A stretch of 64,000 bases of DNA from an uncultured Acidimicrobiales bacterium (GTDB lineage Bacteria; Actinomycetota; Acidimicrobiia; Acidimicrobiales; SHLQ01): the NCBI GenBank assembly GCA_938038785.1, contig CALHTB010000011.1:62001-126000 (forward strand). The letters run 5' to 3'. The notes beneath the pieces are model-generated. The model was not told where the DNA came from. It saw nothing but the letters and a program-made list of their open reading frames with translations, and searched no databases. The position numbers were made by a program, and so were the translations under genes. Positions within the stretch are counted from its first letter, which is position 1, and each line of letters starts with the position of its first letter. This document shows, one piece after another, positions 51,707 through 60,156 of the stretch.

Positions 51707-52575
51707 GTGGTAACTCCAACGCGGCTCGTTGCCTCAGCGAGGCCTCGCTTGGTGAGGACGCCAGCGATGTGACGGCGATATTGGGCGGTGGCGTGAATGT
51801 CGCTGCTGGGGTCGAGTGCTTCGGTGACAATCGCTGCTGCCGCCGCGAATGCCTCAGGTGTCGGAGCGCGCCCGACCAGCGCTTCCTCGGCGGCGGTGAC
51901 TCGTTCGGGCTTGCTCGATACGCCGAAGAACGACAGCGCGGCCGAGGCGATGACTCCGGCGGGAGCATCGACCTGGCACGCCAGCCCGACCATCGCGTAG
52001 TCACCGTGGCGCCGGCTGATTTCTACCAACGAGCTCCCCATGGTTGGCCGCACCGACGGGAAGTGGACGGCCGTCAACAACTCGTGTGGCTCGAGAATCG
52101 TCGTGAAGAACCCATCGAAGAAGTCGGCTGCAGCGACCTCGCGGACTCCCGTTGACGAGGCGACATGCATCGTTGCATCGGTGGCAAGGCAGACCGCTGG
52201 CATTTCGGCGGCAGCGTCAGCGTGAGCGATGCTCCCAACGACCGTACCTCTGCTTCGAATGGCGCGGTGGCCGACGTGAGGCATCGCGGCGGCGACCAGT
52301 GGCGCATGTTCGGCCACGACGGCAGATGTCTCAGCCTCGACATGGCGGACCATCGCGCCGATGGTGACGCCAGTAGCTGTCACCGAAATCGGCTTCAGAT
52401 CATCGATCGTTCCGATATCGACGATGTGTTCGGGACGGCCAAGTCGAAGCGCCATTACTGGTAGAAGGCTTTGACCTCCGGCGAGCACTTTGCTGTCATC
52501 GCCGTGTTCGGCGAGCAGTGCTAGCGCCTCAGCAAGGGTGGCTGGCCGGTGGTAGTTGAAAGGCGGGTTTTTCAC
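51703..52575 (-). CDS. CoxM-like FAD subunit
   Basis: 290 aa from GTG 52575. The first FAD motif is intact (LAGGQSLLPVMALRL near residue 32). The second reads GTVVGSIAHADAAAE near residue 110 instead of the usual TIGGS, a change that may affect flavin binding or partner reactivity. The C-terminal domain has SSLVEISRRHGDYAMVGLACQV. It carries electrons from the CoxS-like subunit to an acceptor. First structural gene after coxG, 52 bp away. Confidence 0.9.
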   Translation of the reverse strand: MKNPPFNYHRPATLAEALALLAEHGDDSKVLAGGQSLLPVMALRLGRPEHIVDIGTIDDLKPISVTATGVTIGAMVRHVEAETSAVVAEHAPLVAAAMPHVGHRAIRSRGTVVGSIAHADAAAEMPAVCLATDATMHVASSTGVREVAAADFFDGFFTTILEPHELLTAVHFPSVRPTMGSSLVEISRRHGDYAMVGLACQVDAPAGVIASAALSFFGVSSKPERVTAAEEALVGRAPTPEAFAAAAAIVTEALDPSSDIHATAQYRRHIAGVLTKRGLAEATSRVGVTT

Positions 52576-52627
52576 AGGTCCTCATCAGGTGGCGTGCGAA
52601 CGCATTGAGGAACCTAGCTGGTGGTGT

Positions 52628-53470
52628 TTATCGGGCAATAAGCCAGATGATGATGATTCCGAGAATCAAGGCGGCGATTGCCACGGGGATAAAGCGCTTG
52701 AAGACGGCGCCGCCCGCTACATCGAGCAGGTCAAGAACTTCCTCGTCATCATCGTCGGACCCGCCGGTGACCTTGGAGGCCATGGCTCCGGCCGCGCCAG
52801 CGGCGCCAGCCATCGCGGCGCCTGCTCCTGCAACGGCTGCGCCGCCCTTGTCGGCCACCGCGCTGGCTGCTCCGGATGCGGCGTCTTTCGCGCCCCCGGC
52901 GGCGTCGCTTGCGGCGGCTGACATCGAGTCGGCAGTGTCTTCGCCAACAGTCGCGCCAGCATGGCTGGCGGCGCCGGTATCGGCCGATGCTTCAGCACTT
53001 GCGGCTGCTATGCCGTCGATGGTTTCGGGTTCACCAATCTTGGCCTCGAGACAATCGGCGAACTGGCCGAGCAGCTTTGTCGAAACGTCTTGCATGACGC
53101 CGCGGCCGAACTGAGCGACTTTGCCCGAGACCTTGAGGTCGGTGTCGATATCGACCCGTGTCTGGTTGCCCTCGGCGGTCATTTGTGCGGTGATCAACGC
53201 TTGCGCGTTGCCCGCTCCGCGGACATCACGCCCCTTCCCATCGATGACCGCCTTGTAGTTGGCGTCGTCCTTCTCGACGAACTTTGCAGTCCCTTTGTAC
53301 TCAGAGGTGACCGGCCCGACCTTTACTTTGATGCCGCCCGAGTACTCGTCATCGGTGTGGTCGGTGAGCTTGGCACCGGGAAGACACGGTGCAATCTCGG
53401 GGATGTTTGTGAGCAACTCCCAGGCCTGCTCGATAGGCGCATCGACGGTGAACGAGTTCTCGATTTTCAT
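52628..53470 (-). CDS. coxG: CoxG-like SRPBCC membrane-anchoring protein
   Basis: 280 aa from ATG 53470 (MKIENSFTVDAPIEQAWELL). Residues 1 to about 150 are a CoxG/SRPBCC lipid- or quinone-binding domain (IPEIAPCLPGAKLTD, GGIKVKVGPVTSEYKGTA, GRGVMQDVSTKLLGQFADCLE). An Ala/Gly-rich linker of about 80 residues and an acidic DDDDEE stretch follow. A C-terminal helix (FIPVAIAALILGIIIIWLIA) anchors it in the membrane. CoxG proteins dock CO dehydrogenase to the membrane and help deliver electrons to menaquinone. It heads the second hydroxylase operon rather than the form I operon, yet its promoter carries the shared CTTAAG-N6-CTTAAG box. Confidence 0.9.
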   Translation of the reverse strand: MKIENSFTVDAPIEQAWELLTNIPEIAPCLPGAKLTDHTDDEYSGGIKVKVGPVTSEYKGTAKFVEKDDANYKAVIDGKGRDVRGAGNAQALITAQMTAEGNQTRVDIDTDLKVSGKVAQFGRGVMQDVSTKLLGQFADCLEAKIGEPETIDGIAAASAEASADTGAASHAGATVGEDTADSMSAAASDAAGGAKDAASGAASAVADKGGAAVAGAGAAMAGAAGAAGAMASKVTGGSDDDDEEVLDLLDVAGGAVFKRFIPVAIAALILGIIIIWLIAR

Positions 53471-53532
53471 GGTGAAATCCCTCTGTGGTACGAAGCCACC
53501 ATTCCAAGGCGGACGCGCTGCCGTCAAAGCGA

Positions 53533-53550
53533 CTTAAGTGACGACTTAAG
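53533..53550. promoter_or_regulatory. CTTAAG-N6-CTTAAG box 3 (coxG proximal)
   Basis: CTTAAG at 53533-53538 and 53545-53550, spaced by TGACGA, 63 bp upstream of the coxG start and just after the glgB stop. The same six-base spacing as boxes 1 and 2, in a promoter 9 kb away, argues for one shared regulator. Confidence 0.75.
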
Positions 53551-53569
53551 TTCCTAGTTCGCCAGCGAG

Positions 53570-55471
53570 CTAAGCCAACCGCAGGACGGTGATCGACAGC
53601 GGTGGCAGCGTGAGCCAAATCGACTGCTCGTAGCCGTTGTGGTGATTGTCGGTGCTCTCGAATGACTTCGGCTGCTCGTAGCCCGAACCGCCGAACGCCG
53701 GGTCGTCGCTACAAAGCACCACCTCCCAGTTGCCTGCCACCGGCACCCCCGTCATGACCGAGTCTCGTGGAACGGGTGTGGCGTTCATGGCGACGATGGC
53801 CATGTCACCTGCGCCGTCCTCGCGCAAGAACGTGATGATGCTGCGGTCCTTGTCGTTGGCGTCGATCCAGCGGAAGCCGTCGGCTTCGGTGTCCTTCGCG
53901 TGCAGGGCTGGGATTTCCCGGTAGGCCTTGTTGAGTGCGATGACCCACTGGAGGACGCCTTCGTGGGCGTCGTTGCCTGTGAGATCCCACGGGAGGCTGT
54001 CGTCGTGGTTCCACTCGGTCCACGGCGCGATCTCGGTTCCCATGAACACAAGCTTCTTGCCAGGCGTGCCGTACTGCCATCCGAGAAGGAGCCGAAGGTT
54101 CGCAAACTTCTGCCAGTCGTCGCCGGGCATCTTGTTGAGAAGCGAACCCTTCCCGTGAACGACCTCGTCGTGGCTGAGCGGCAGCATGAAGTTCTCGCTA
54201 AAGCCGTACATGGCACGGAAGGTGAGCTTGTTGTGGTGGTACTTCCGGTTGACCGGGTCCTCGCTGAAATACTCGAGCGTGTCGTTCATCCACCCCATGT
54301 CCCACTTGAAGCCAAAGCCCAGACCACCCTCGGTCGTCGGCCGAGTCACCCCGGGCCATGCGGTCGACTCTTCAGCGATCATCATCACGTCCGGGAACGT
54401 GGCATACATCTCGTGATTTAGCTGCTGCAGGAACGAGATGGCTTCCAAGTTTTCTCGGCCGCCAAACTGATTCGGTATCCAGTCGTCGCCGCGGCTGTAG
54501 TCGCGGTACAGCATCGACGCGACCGCATCGACGCGGATGCCGTCGATGTGGAACGCTTCGAGCCAGAAACGAGCACTCGACAACAGGAAGCTACGCACCT
54601 CGTGCCGGCCGTAGTTGAATATCGAGCTCTTCCAATCGGGGTGGAAACCTTCCCGTGGGTCGGCGTGCTCGTACAGCGAGGTTCCGTCGAACGCATTGAG
54701 TGCGAAGGCGTCGGTTGGGAAGTGGCTTGGTACCCAGTCGAGGATGACCCCGATGTTTGCGTTGTGGAACGCATCGATGAGATCCATGAGTTCGGTCGGG
54801 CCGCCATAACGCGAGGTCGCAGCGAAGTATCCGGTGGTCTGGTAGCCCCACGACGCATACAGCGGATGTTCGGTGATTGGTAGCAGCTCGACGTGGGTGA
54901 ACCCCATGGCGGTGACATGGTCGACGAGCGCGCTGATGTGCTCGGTGTAGGTGAGTGGACGGTTGTCGACGGTGCGCCGCCACGAACCGAGGTGCACTTC
55001 ATAGACCGAGATCGGCGCGTTCCATCGGTTGTGCTCGGCGCGGTTGGCCATCCAGGCCGCGTCGGTCCAGTCGTGGGTGAGGTCGGCGAGTACCGACGCC
55101 GTGTTTGGCGCGACCTCGGCCTCGAAGGCCATCGGGTCGGCCTTCTCGACGACCGTTCCATACGACGACTCGATGCGGTACTTGTATTTCGCTCCTTCGG
55201 TCATCCCCGGAATGAAGGTGTCCCAAACGCCGCTGGCTCCGACTGGGCGGAGCGGTTCGCCGGGATGGGTCCAATCATTGAAGTCGCCAACCACGCTTAC
55301 CGCTCGGGCATTTGGTGCCCATACCGAGAAGCGGGCTCCACCTACACCGTCGACGTGGGCCAGCCTTCCGCCTAATCCGTCCCACAGTCGTGTGTGGTCG
55401 CCAGCGTTGAAAAGGAACTGGTCGTCGGCGCTGAACCACGTTCCAGGATCAGGAATGTTGGGGTTGGTCAT
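53570..55471 (-). CDS. glgB: 1,4-alpha-glucan branching enzyme
   Basis: 633 aa. The N-terminal CBM48 domain has FSVWAPNARAVSVVGDFNDW. The GH13 barrel has YEVHLGSW, GFTHVELLPITEHPLYASWGYQTTGYFA, nucleophile Asp near residue 315 in GIRVDAVASMLYRDYSR, acid Glu near 367 in MMIAEESTAWPGVTRP, and LSHDEVVHGKGSLL. The C-terminal beta domain ends LPPLSITVLRLA. It makes alpha-1,6 branches in glycogen. It is shorter than E. coli GlgB (about 730 aa) because it lacks the extra N1 domain. No glgA/C/E/P genes are next to it. It starts 12 bp after the RTX gene's stop, so the two may be cotranscribed. Confidence 0.95.
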   Translation of the reverse strand: MTNPNIPDPGTWFSADDQFLFNAGDHTRLWDGLGGRLAHVDGVGGARFSVWAPNARAVSVVGDFNDWTHPGEPLRPVGASGVWDTFIPGMTEGAKYKYRIESSYGTVVEKADPMAFEAEVAPNTASVLADLTHDWTDAAWMANRAEHNRWNAPISVYEVHLGSWRRTVDNRPLTYTEHISALVDHVTAMGFTHVELLPITEHPLYASWGYQTTGYFAATSRYGGPTELMDLIDAFHNANIGVILDWVPSHFPTDAFALNAFDGTSLYEHADPREGFHPDWKSSIFNYGRHEVRSFLLSSARFWLEAFHIDGIRVDAVASMLYRDYSRGDDWIPNQFGGRENLEAISFLQQLNHEMYATFPDVMMIAEESTAWPGVTRPTTEGGLGFGFKWDMGWMNDTLEYFSEDPVNRKYHHNKLTFRAMYGFSENFMLPLSHDEVVHGKGSLLNKMPGDDWQKFANLRLLLGWQYGTPGKKLVFMGTEIAPWTEWNHDDSLPWDLTGNDAHEGVLQWVIALNKAYREIPALHAKDTEADGFRWIDANDKDRSIITFLREDGAGDMAIVAMNATPVPRDSVMTGVPVAGNWEVVLCSDDPAFGGSGYEQPKSFESTDNHHNGYEQSIWLTLPPLSITVLRLA

Positions 55472-55483
55472 GTGTGGTCGACG

Positions 55484-58339
55484 TTACGACACCCGGACAG
55501 GAGTTTCGCCGATGAGGTCATCGCCAGTGCCACCGCGGACAAAGTCGATGCTCTGGGGATCGACGATGGTGTCGTTCGCCCTGCCGCCGCCCACGGTGTC
55601 TCCGCCCGGTCCGCCGGTGAGGATGTCGGTACCGGCTTCGCCAAAGACCTCATCGTTTCCGCGGCCGCCGGTCATCGTGTCTGGGCCATCCCCGCCACGG
55701 AGTACATCGTTGCCTCGACCGCCAAAGGCAATGTCGCCGCCGGCGCCACCCGACATAGTGTCTGCGCCTCGTCCACCAGCGACAACATCGCTGCCGAATC
55801 CGCCGCGAAGAACGTCATTGCCCGCTTCGCCGAGCAGCGTGTCGTCGTCGCCGTTGCCGTCGATGATGTCGTCACCCGACCCGCCGTACAGGCGGTCGTT
55901 GCCGGCCGATCCGAAGAGCACATCATCGCCGGGCCCTCCGAAGATGATGTCGTCGCCACCGAAACCGGTGATTCGGTCGTTGCCGCCGCGACCACAGATG
56001 ACATCGTCGCCCGCGGTGCCTCGTAACGTGTCGTCGCCCGTGGTGCCGACGATGGTGCACACGACAATTCGGTCGCCCTCGCAGACATTCCCGATGCCAT
56101 CAGCGTCGGCGTCGAACTGGTTTACCTGACTGACCGCCGGGCAGTTGTCGATGAGGTCGGGAAAGCCGTCGCCGTCAGCGTCGCCGCGAGGGCCGTCGAG
56201 GTGGTCGGCGTCGCAATGGTCGGGCAGGCCGTCCAGGTCAACATCGCTCAACGTCGTCGTCGCCGTGTTCGGGCATGGGTCGATTCCGTCGGCAAGGCCA
56301 TCGCCGTCGTCATCGGAGTCGCATTCGCCAGACACGCCATCGCCGTCGACGTCGGTGGGGAACGGATCAAACGCGTTGCAGTTGTCGTTGTGGCCGTCTC
56401 CATCAGCGGTGACTCGGACCAGGATCGAGGATTGAACGAGTTCGCGGCTGGTCTCGACCGAGACGATGAGTTCGTGTTCACCGGTGCCGAGCAGGCCGGG
56501 ATCGACGGTGGTGTCCTGGCCGGCGGCAACAATGACGCCGTCCAATCGCCAGGTCACGGTTGCGTTAGTGGGTCGCGCTACTTCGATATCGGCGGTGAGC
56601 CGAGCAGGTGTTCCAAGCACCGCGTCGATCGTGCGCGCAGTTACGCCCAATATCTGTGGGGTTTCGGCTGGCGCAGGAAGGGCTGCGGCAAGCTCGTCGG
56701 CATCGGCCCACTCAATAGTTGCACCCGCATTCGTGGTGATGGCTTCGAACTCGCGCGCCTGTTCGGTGTCGTTGGCAATGATCGTGATTTGCGCGTCGGT
56801 TGCGGTCACGGTGTTGCGGAACTCGACGATCTCGTCTTCCGATGCGGGGGCGGCAAACCCATTTACTGCTCGGACGATGATGCGTCGATCGCTCACCGTT
56901 GGGGTGAAGAGCTCGGCACCAGCGGCGATTGAGTTGGAGAGATCACTCAGGCTCGAAACGCCGTCACTCGTCGTCAGGGTTCCGATGGCCGCTGCGAGTT
57001 CATCGCCAGACGTGGCGTATGTCGACACCATTTCTTGCAGCTGGACAGCAGACCGCGGTTCGATTGCGGTGATCACTTCACCATCGTCGGCGACAACCTC
57101 ATCAGCCGCTGGAGCAGCCTCGGGTTCAATCGGCTCGACGGGCAACTCGATAGCGGGCAACTCGATAACGGTGCTGTCGTTTGCCACCGGGGGTGTCGGA
57201 GCTTCGGTCGTTGTGGTTGGCGCCACGGTCGTCGTGGTGGTCGTCGTCGTGGTGGTCGTCGTGGTGGTGGTCGGTGGTGGTGGCCGATTGCTGGTCACGA
57301 CGGGAACGAGCGCCACCGACGGGCTCATGTTGCCGAGCCGGTGGGTCTCGAACCAAAAGTTGGCAGATGACTGCAACGCCACGTGCGACGCTGCATCTTC
57401 GGTTGTCGTGCCGAGTACCAAAACAATTTCGGCAGGTGTGCTGGGAGGTGCGGCCACTGGAGTTCCAACCGGCATCAACACGGAAATGAGCTCAGCTAGG
57501 GCATCGGCACCGGCTGTTGTAGGAGTGGCCGGGTAGAGAGGGTCGCTGGTTAGCCACGAACGTGCGTCGTCCATACGGTGCGCCTCGAACGCATCGTCGG
57601 TCTCCACGAGGACGACCGGCAGGCTGGAGACCGATTCGACGACCGCTTCTCGCAGCGCCCGAGCGGTGTCGAAGACCGCACGCACCTGTGCGTTTCCATC
57701 CGTTGTTGGTTCGCAGCACCGTGAACCCAGCGAAAGACGTGCCTCTGATACCGGCAGTGGGGGAGCGATAAGCACAATGTTCGCGTCCGGAGCTGCCCGG
57801 TGGATCTGTTGAAGCAACGACCGCCAGGAGAAGAACGAGTTGGCAGCTGTCGCCCGGGCGATGCTCGCCTCGGACTGGCAGGTAGTAGCCGAACGAGTCT
57901 CGCGATGCAGGCAACGAGCAGCGAGGGCGGTCCAGTCAAACTCGAGCCCGATGCCTCCGACGACCACAACATCGGTGTCAGCATCGACCTCGGGAACCTG
58001 CTCCTGACCGATGCTCAGCAAGGTCGCCCCGACGCATGACTCGTTTTGCACCAATACGACGGTGTCGGGCGAACCTGCAGCGGCACGTTCTACCGGGCCG
58101 TTCAGTGACATGGCGCAGCGGTCGGTTTGTAGAGGTGCAATCGAGGGCGCCGCGAGGAATCCATCACCCAGGACGGCCACCTTGGCTGACGGCAAAATCG
58201 TTGATTCGACGGGAGTTATTGGTGGAGTCTCGTCACCGTTTTGGCCGAATGCGGTATCGCCGGACAGCAGTGTTGCTGTAAGAAGCAGCGGAATGAGCGC
58301 GCCAACGGCGCGCCGCGAAATCGCACGGCGAGGAGACAT
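55484..58339 (-). CDS. Large secreted mosaic protein with SGNH-like, thrombospondin-3 and RTX repeats
   Basis: 951 aa. A signal peptide (RAVGALIPLLLTATLLSGDT) leads into an SGNH-hydrolase-like region of about 300 residues (VAVLGDGFLAAPS, VVVVGGIGLEFDW, NIVLIAPPLPVSEA, DPLYPATPTTAGADAL). A Thr-rich linker of about 15 consecutive Thr follows, then a region of about 200 residues with VVSDRRIIVRAVNGFAA-like strands. Asp-rich calcium-binding thrombospondin type 3 repeats come next (DSDDDGDGLADGIDPCPN, DADGDGFPDLIDNCP). The C-terminal about 190 residues are RTX nonapeptides of the GGxGxDxLx type (for example GGSGDDIIDGNGDDDTLLGE). Calcium-dependent folding outside the cell is expected, with a possible ester-hydrolase or adhesive role. 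No type I secretion genes are near, and the classical signal peptide argues for Sec export. Confidence 0.85.
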   Translation of the reverse strand: MSPRRAISRRAVGALIPLLLTATLLSGDTAFGQNGDETPPITPVESTILPSAKVAVLGDGFLAAPSIAPLQTDRCAMSLNGPVERAAAGSPDTVVLVQNESCVGATLLSIGQEQVPEVDADTDVVVVGGIGLEFDWTALAARCLHRETRSATTCQSEASIARATAANSFFSWRSLLQQIHRAAPDANIVLIAPPLPVSEARLSLGSRCCEPTTDGNAQVRAVFDTARALREAVVESVSSLPVVLVETDDAFEAHRMDDARSWLTSDPLYPATPTTAGADALAELISVLMPVGTPVAAPPSTPAEIVLVLGTTTEDAASHVALQSSANFWFETHRLGNMSPSVALVPVVTSNRPPPPTTTTTTTTTTTTTTTVAPTTTTEAPTPPVANDSTVIELPAIELPVEPIEPEAAPAADEVVADDGEVITAIEPRSAVQLQEMVSTYATSGDELAAAIGTLTTSDGVSSLSDLSNSIAAGAELFTPTVSDRRIIVRAVNGFAAPASEDEIVEFRNTVTATDAQITIIANDTEQAREFEAITTNAGATIEWADADELAAALPAPAETPQILGVTARTIDAVLGTPARLTADIEVARPTNATVTWRLDGVIVAAGQDTTVDPGLLGTGEHELIVSVETSRELVQSSILVRVTADGDGHNDNCNAFDPFPTDVDGDGVSGECDSDDDGDGLADGIDPCPNTATTTLSDVDLDGLPDHCDADHLDGPRGDADGDGFPDLIDNCPAVSQVNQFDADADGIGNVCEGDRIVVCTIVGTTGDDTLRGTAGDDVICGRGGNDRITGFGGDDIIFGGPGDDVLFGSAGNDRLYGGSGDDIIDGNGDDDTLLGEAGNDVLRGGFGSDVVAGGRGADTMSGGAGGDIAFGGRGNDVLRGGDGPDTMTGGRGNDEVFGEAGTDILTGGPGGDTVGGGRANDTIVDPQSIDFVRGGTGDDLIGETPVRVS

Positions 58340-58421
58340 AGGCGAAATGCTACGCGCCGTGGTGGTCAGATTCGGGGAGGGCAGTGCCTAAGGTTCGCCG
58401 GTCACCTGTCGATTGAGAGGT

Positions 58422-59717
58422 ATGTCATCGGTACCAGCTCCGGCCGCCCAGTATCCCTCGGCGCCATCAACAATTCATGAGCTTGGCGTTCCCGCCAGTC
58501 TCATTGAGGACATCATTCTCCAGCGTCTCGTCATTGACGGTCGCTCGTCAGTGACCCGCATGGCTGCGGCGACTGCGCTCTCCGTTGGCATCGTCGATGC
58601 CACCGTGGACGGTCTTCGTCAGCGTTTGCTCCTCGAGATTCAAGGCATGGACGGGCGCGACTATATTCTCGCACCGACCGAAAAGGGCAAGGTCGAGGCT
58701 GCCAGCCGTGCGGCGGCGATGGCATACGCTGGTTCGGCTCCCGTAGCGCTCGACGACTACACCCGTGTGGTCGAAGCGCAGAAGGGCCGCTCGCCAATCA
58801 CGGCAGCAACTCTCAACGAAGCCTTTAGCGACCTCATCATCGAACCCGGTTTCTTCGATGAGCTCGGACCCGCGCTTGTGTCAAAGGGAGCGGTGTTCCT
58901 TTATGGTCCTCCCGGAACGGGCAAGACCTCGCTCGCAGAGCGCATGATCAAGATGTACAAAGACCCGGTGTTGATTCCACGTGCGGTCGAGTTCGACCGT
59001 TCGATCATCACCGTGTTCGATCCGTCGATTCACGAGCCGGTAACTCCTCAGCCCGAAGGAATGGATGGCCGCTGGGTTCTGTGCCTGCGTCCATGTGTGA
59101 TTGTTGGTGGTGAGCTCACCGCAACGCAGCTCGATCTCAAGCGAGACGACTCGACCGGCGTTTACCGCGCTCCACTCCAGATGAAGGCCAACAACGGCAT
59201 CTTTGTTATCGATGACTTCGGCCGTCAGAAGATGACCCCCGAAGCCCTCCTCAACCGTTGGATTGTCCCGCTCTCACGCCAGGTTGACTTCTTGACGCTC
59301 GCCCATGGTGCGGCGTTCACGATTCCGTTTGACGCCAAGGTTGTCTTCTCGACCAACATGCGTCCCGATCAGCTTGGCGATGACGCGTTCGCTCGTCGTA
59401 TTCCGAACAAGGTGTTTGTGGGTGCTATCGACGCTCCTGCCTTCGACCAGATCCTCGCTGCCGTATGCAAGGGCATGGGCATTGGCTGCAATCAAGAGGC
59501 TGCCGATTACCTCAAGGCCCTCATCAAAGAACAGACTGGCACGGATCTGCGTCCCTACTATCCGGCCGACTTCGCGAAGACCCTGCTGGCAATCTGTGAG
59601 TACGAAGGCCGACCAAAGGTCCTCGATCGAAACGCGATCGACCGAGTTGCCAACATCTACTTCACCAAGAACGACGATGCCGGATCCTGGGAAACCCAGG
59701 CAATGGTTGCTGCGTAA
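58422..59717 (+). CDS. Winged-helix AAA+ ATPase, function unknown
   Basis: 431 aa from ATG 58422 with GAGAGG just upstream. Residues about 15-95 look like a winged helix (LIEDIILQRLVIDGRSSVTRMAAATALSVG, YILAPTEKGKVEAASRA). The ATPase has Walker A FLYGPPGTGKTSLAERM near residue 165, Walker B GIFVIDDFGRQKMTPEALLNRW near residue 260, and sensor VVFSTNMRPDQLGDDAFARRIPNK. The C-terminal lid ends PYYPADFAKTLLAICEYEGRPKVLD. Similar stand-alone ATPases occur near secretion or pilus genes in other bacteria, but none is seen here. I cannot assign a process. Confidence 0.75.
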   Translation: MSSVPAPAAQYPSAPSTIHELGVPASLIEDIILQRLVIDGRSSVTRMAAATALSVGIVDATVDGLRQRLLLEIQGMDGRDYILAPTEKGKVEAASRAAAMAYAGSAPVALDDYTRVVEAQKGRSPITAATLNEAFSDLIIEPGFFDELGPALVSKGAVFLYGPPGTGKTSLAERMIKMYKDPVLIPRAVEFDRSIITVFDPSIHEPVTPQPEGMDGRWVLCLRPCVIVGGELTATQLDLKRDDSTGVYRAPLQMKANNGIFVIDDFGRQKMTPEALLNRWIVPLSRQVDFLTLAHGAAFTIPFDAKVVFSTNMRPDQLGDDAFARRIPNKVFVGAIDAPAFDQILAAVCKGMGIGCNQEAADYLKALIKEQTGTDLRPYYPADFAKTLLAICEYEGRPKVLDRNAIDRVANIYFTKNDDAGSWETQAMVAA

Positions 59718-59790
59718 TTTCCCGGAGCTTCGCTCCTCCAGGGCTCAAATCCGTACGCCACTCGCTGCGCTCCCGGCTCCCTCGATTTCG

Positions 59791-59836
59791 CGCCTGCTGC
59801 GCCGGAGGCGGCGTCCAGTCGTTCGTCCCTCACTCC
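59791..59836. repeat. Outer inverted repeat, left copy
   Basis: 46 bp whose reverse complement, starting GGAGTGAGGGACGAACGAC (exact over 19 bp), matches 61038-61083 with about five mismatches by eye. With the right copy it brackets a 1.2-kb block holding a GNAT gene. The surrounding 59718-59900 is rich in GC dyads but contains no gene I can support. Confidence 0.7.
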
Positions 59837-59906
59837 TTCCGGTGCTGGCGAGTCCTTTGTGCGTATACAGGATCTCGCGTTGACGGGGGTCTGCTCCGCT
59901 GTCGCT

Positions 59907-60018
59907 GGTTAGGTACCAGGCTCCTAATCGCCAAAAGGAACGTGGCACCTTTTTGCCAAAAAAGAGGGGATAGCGCCAAAACCACCCTGACCCCTTTTCG
60001 CAAAAGGGGTCAGGGCAC
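59907..60018. repeat. Hairpin repeat block, copy 1
   Basis: Two shared elements in order: GGTTAGGTACCAGGCTCCTA followed by AAAAGGAACGTGGCACCTTT, then CAAAACCACCCTGACCCCTT with its partner AAAAGGGGTCAGGGCAC. The TGACCCCTTTT/AAAAGGGGTCA part is a perfect stem around CGC. The same elements in the same order and orientation recur at 60756-60946. Together with the flanks this fills the 439-bp gap between the AAA+ and GNAT genes. Confidence 0.8.
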
Positions 60019-60156
60019 TTGAACGAGAGTGAGACGGAACCGATGGGTGCCATCCAACAACGGCGTCAGCTGCTTGCAGACGCCCCGACCCGGCAATCCG
60101 GCCTTGGTGATGCAGTATGACGGTCGTGCTGAGCAGAACGACCGGTGGCGCAGTCC

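Noticed and set aside
40593-53470. Considering both trimeric operons as CO dehydrogenases
   Set aside because: Only the large subunit at 40593-42986 has the AYxCSFR loop. The loops at 46273-48546 (AYRGAGR) and 48633-51197 (PYRGPW) lack the copper-binding Cys.
55484-56030. Regular GGC-rich periodicity suggesting a CRISPR or tandem DNA array
   Set aside because: The 27-bp periodicity is that of RTX nonapeptide codons; there are no identical repeats separated by unique spacers.
57226-57276. GTC/GTG microsatellite-like tract that could be a simple-sequence repeat
   Set aside because: It encodes the Thr-rich linker of the secreted mosaic protein on the minus strand in the correct frame, so it is coding low-complexity sequence, though length variation is possible.
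59718-60156. Possible insertion sequence or small RNA gene in the repeat-rich gap
   Set aside because: No transposase fragment or terminal-repeat plus target-duplication pattern could be shown, and no promoter-like element; described instead as repeat blocks.
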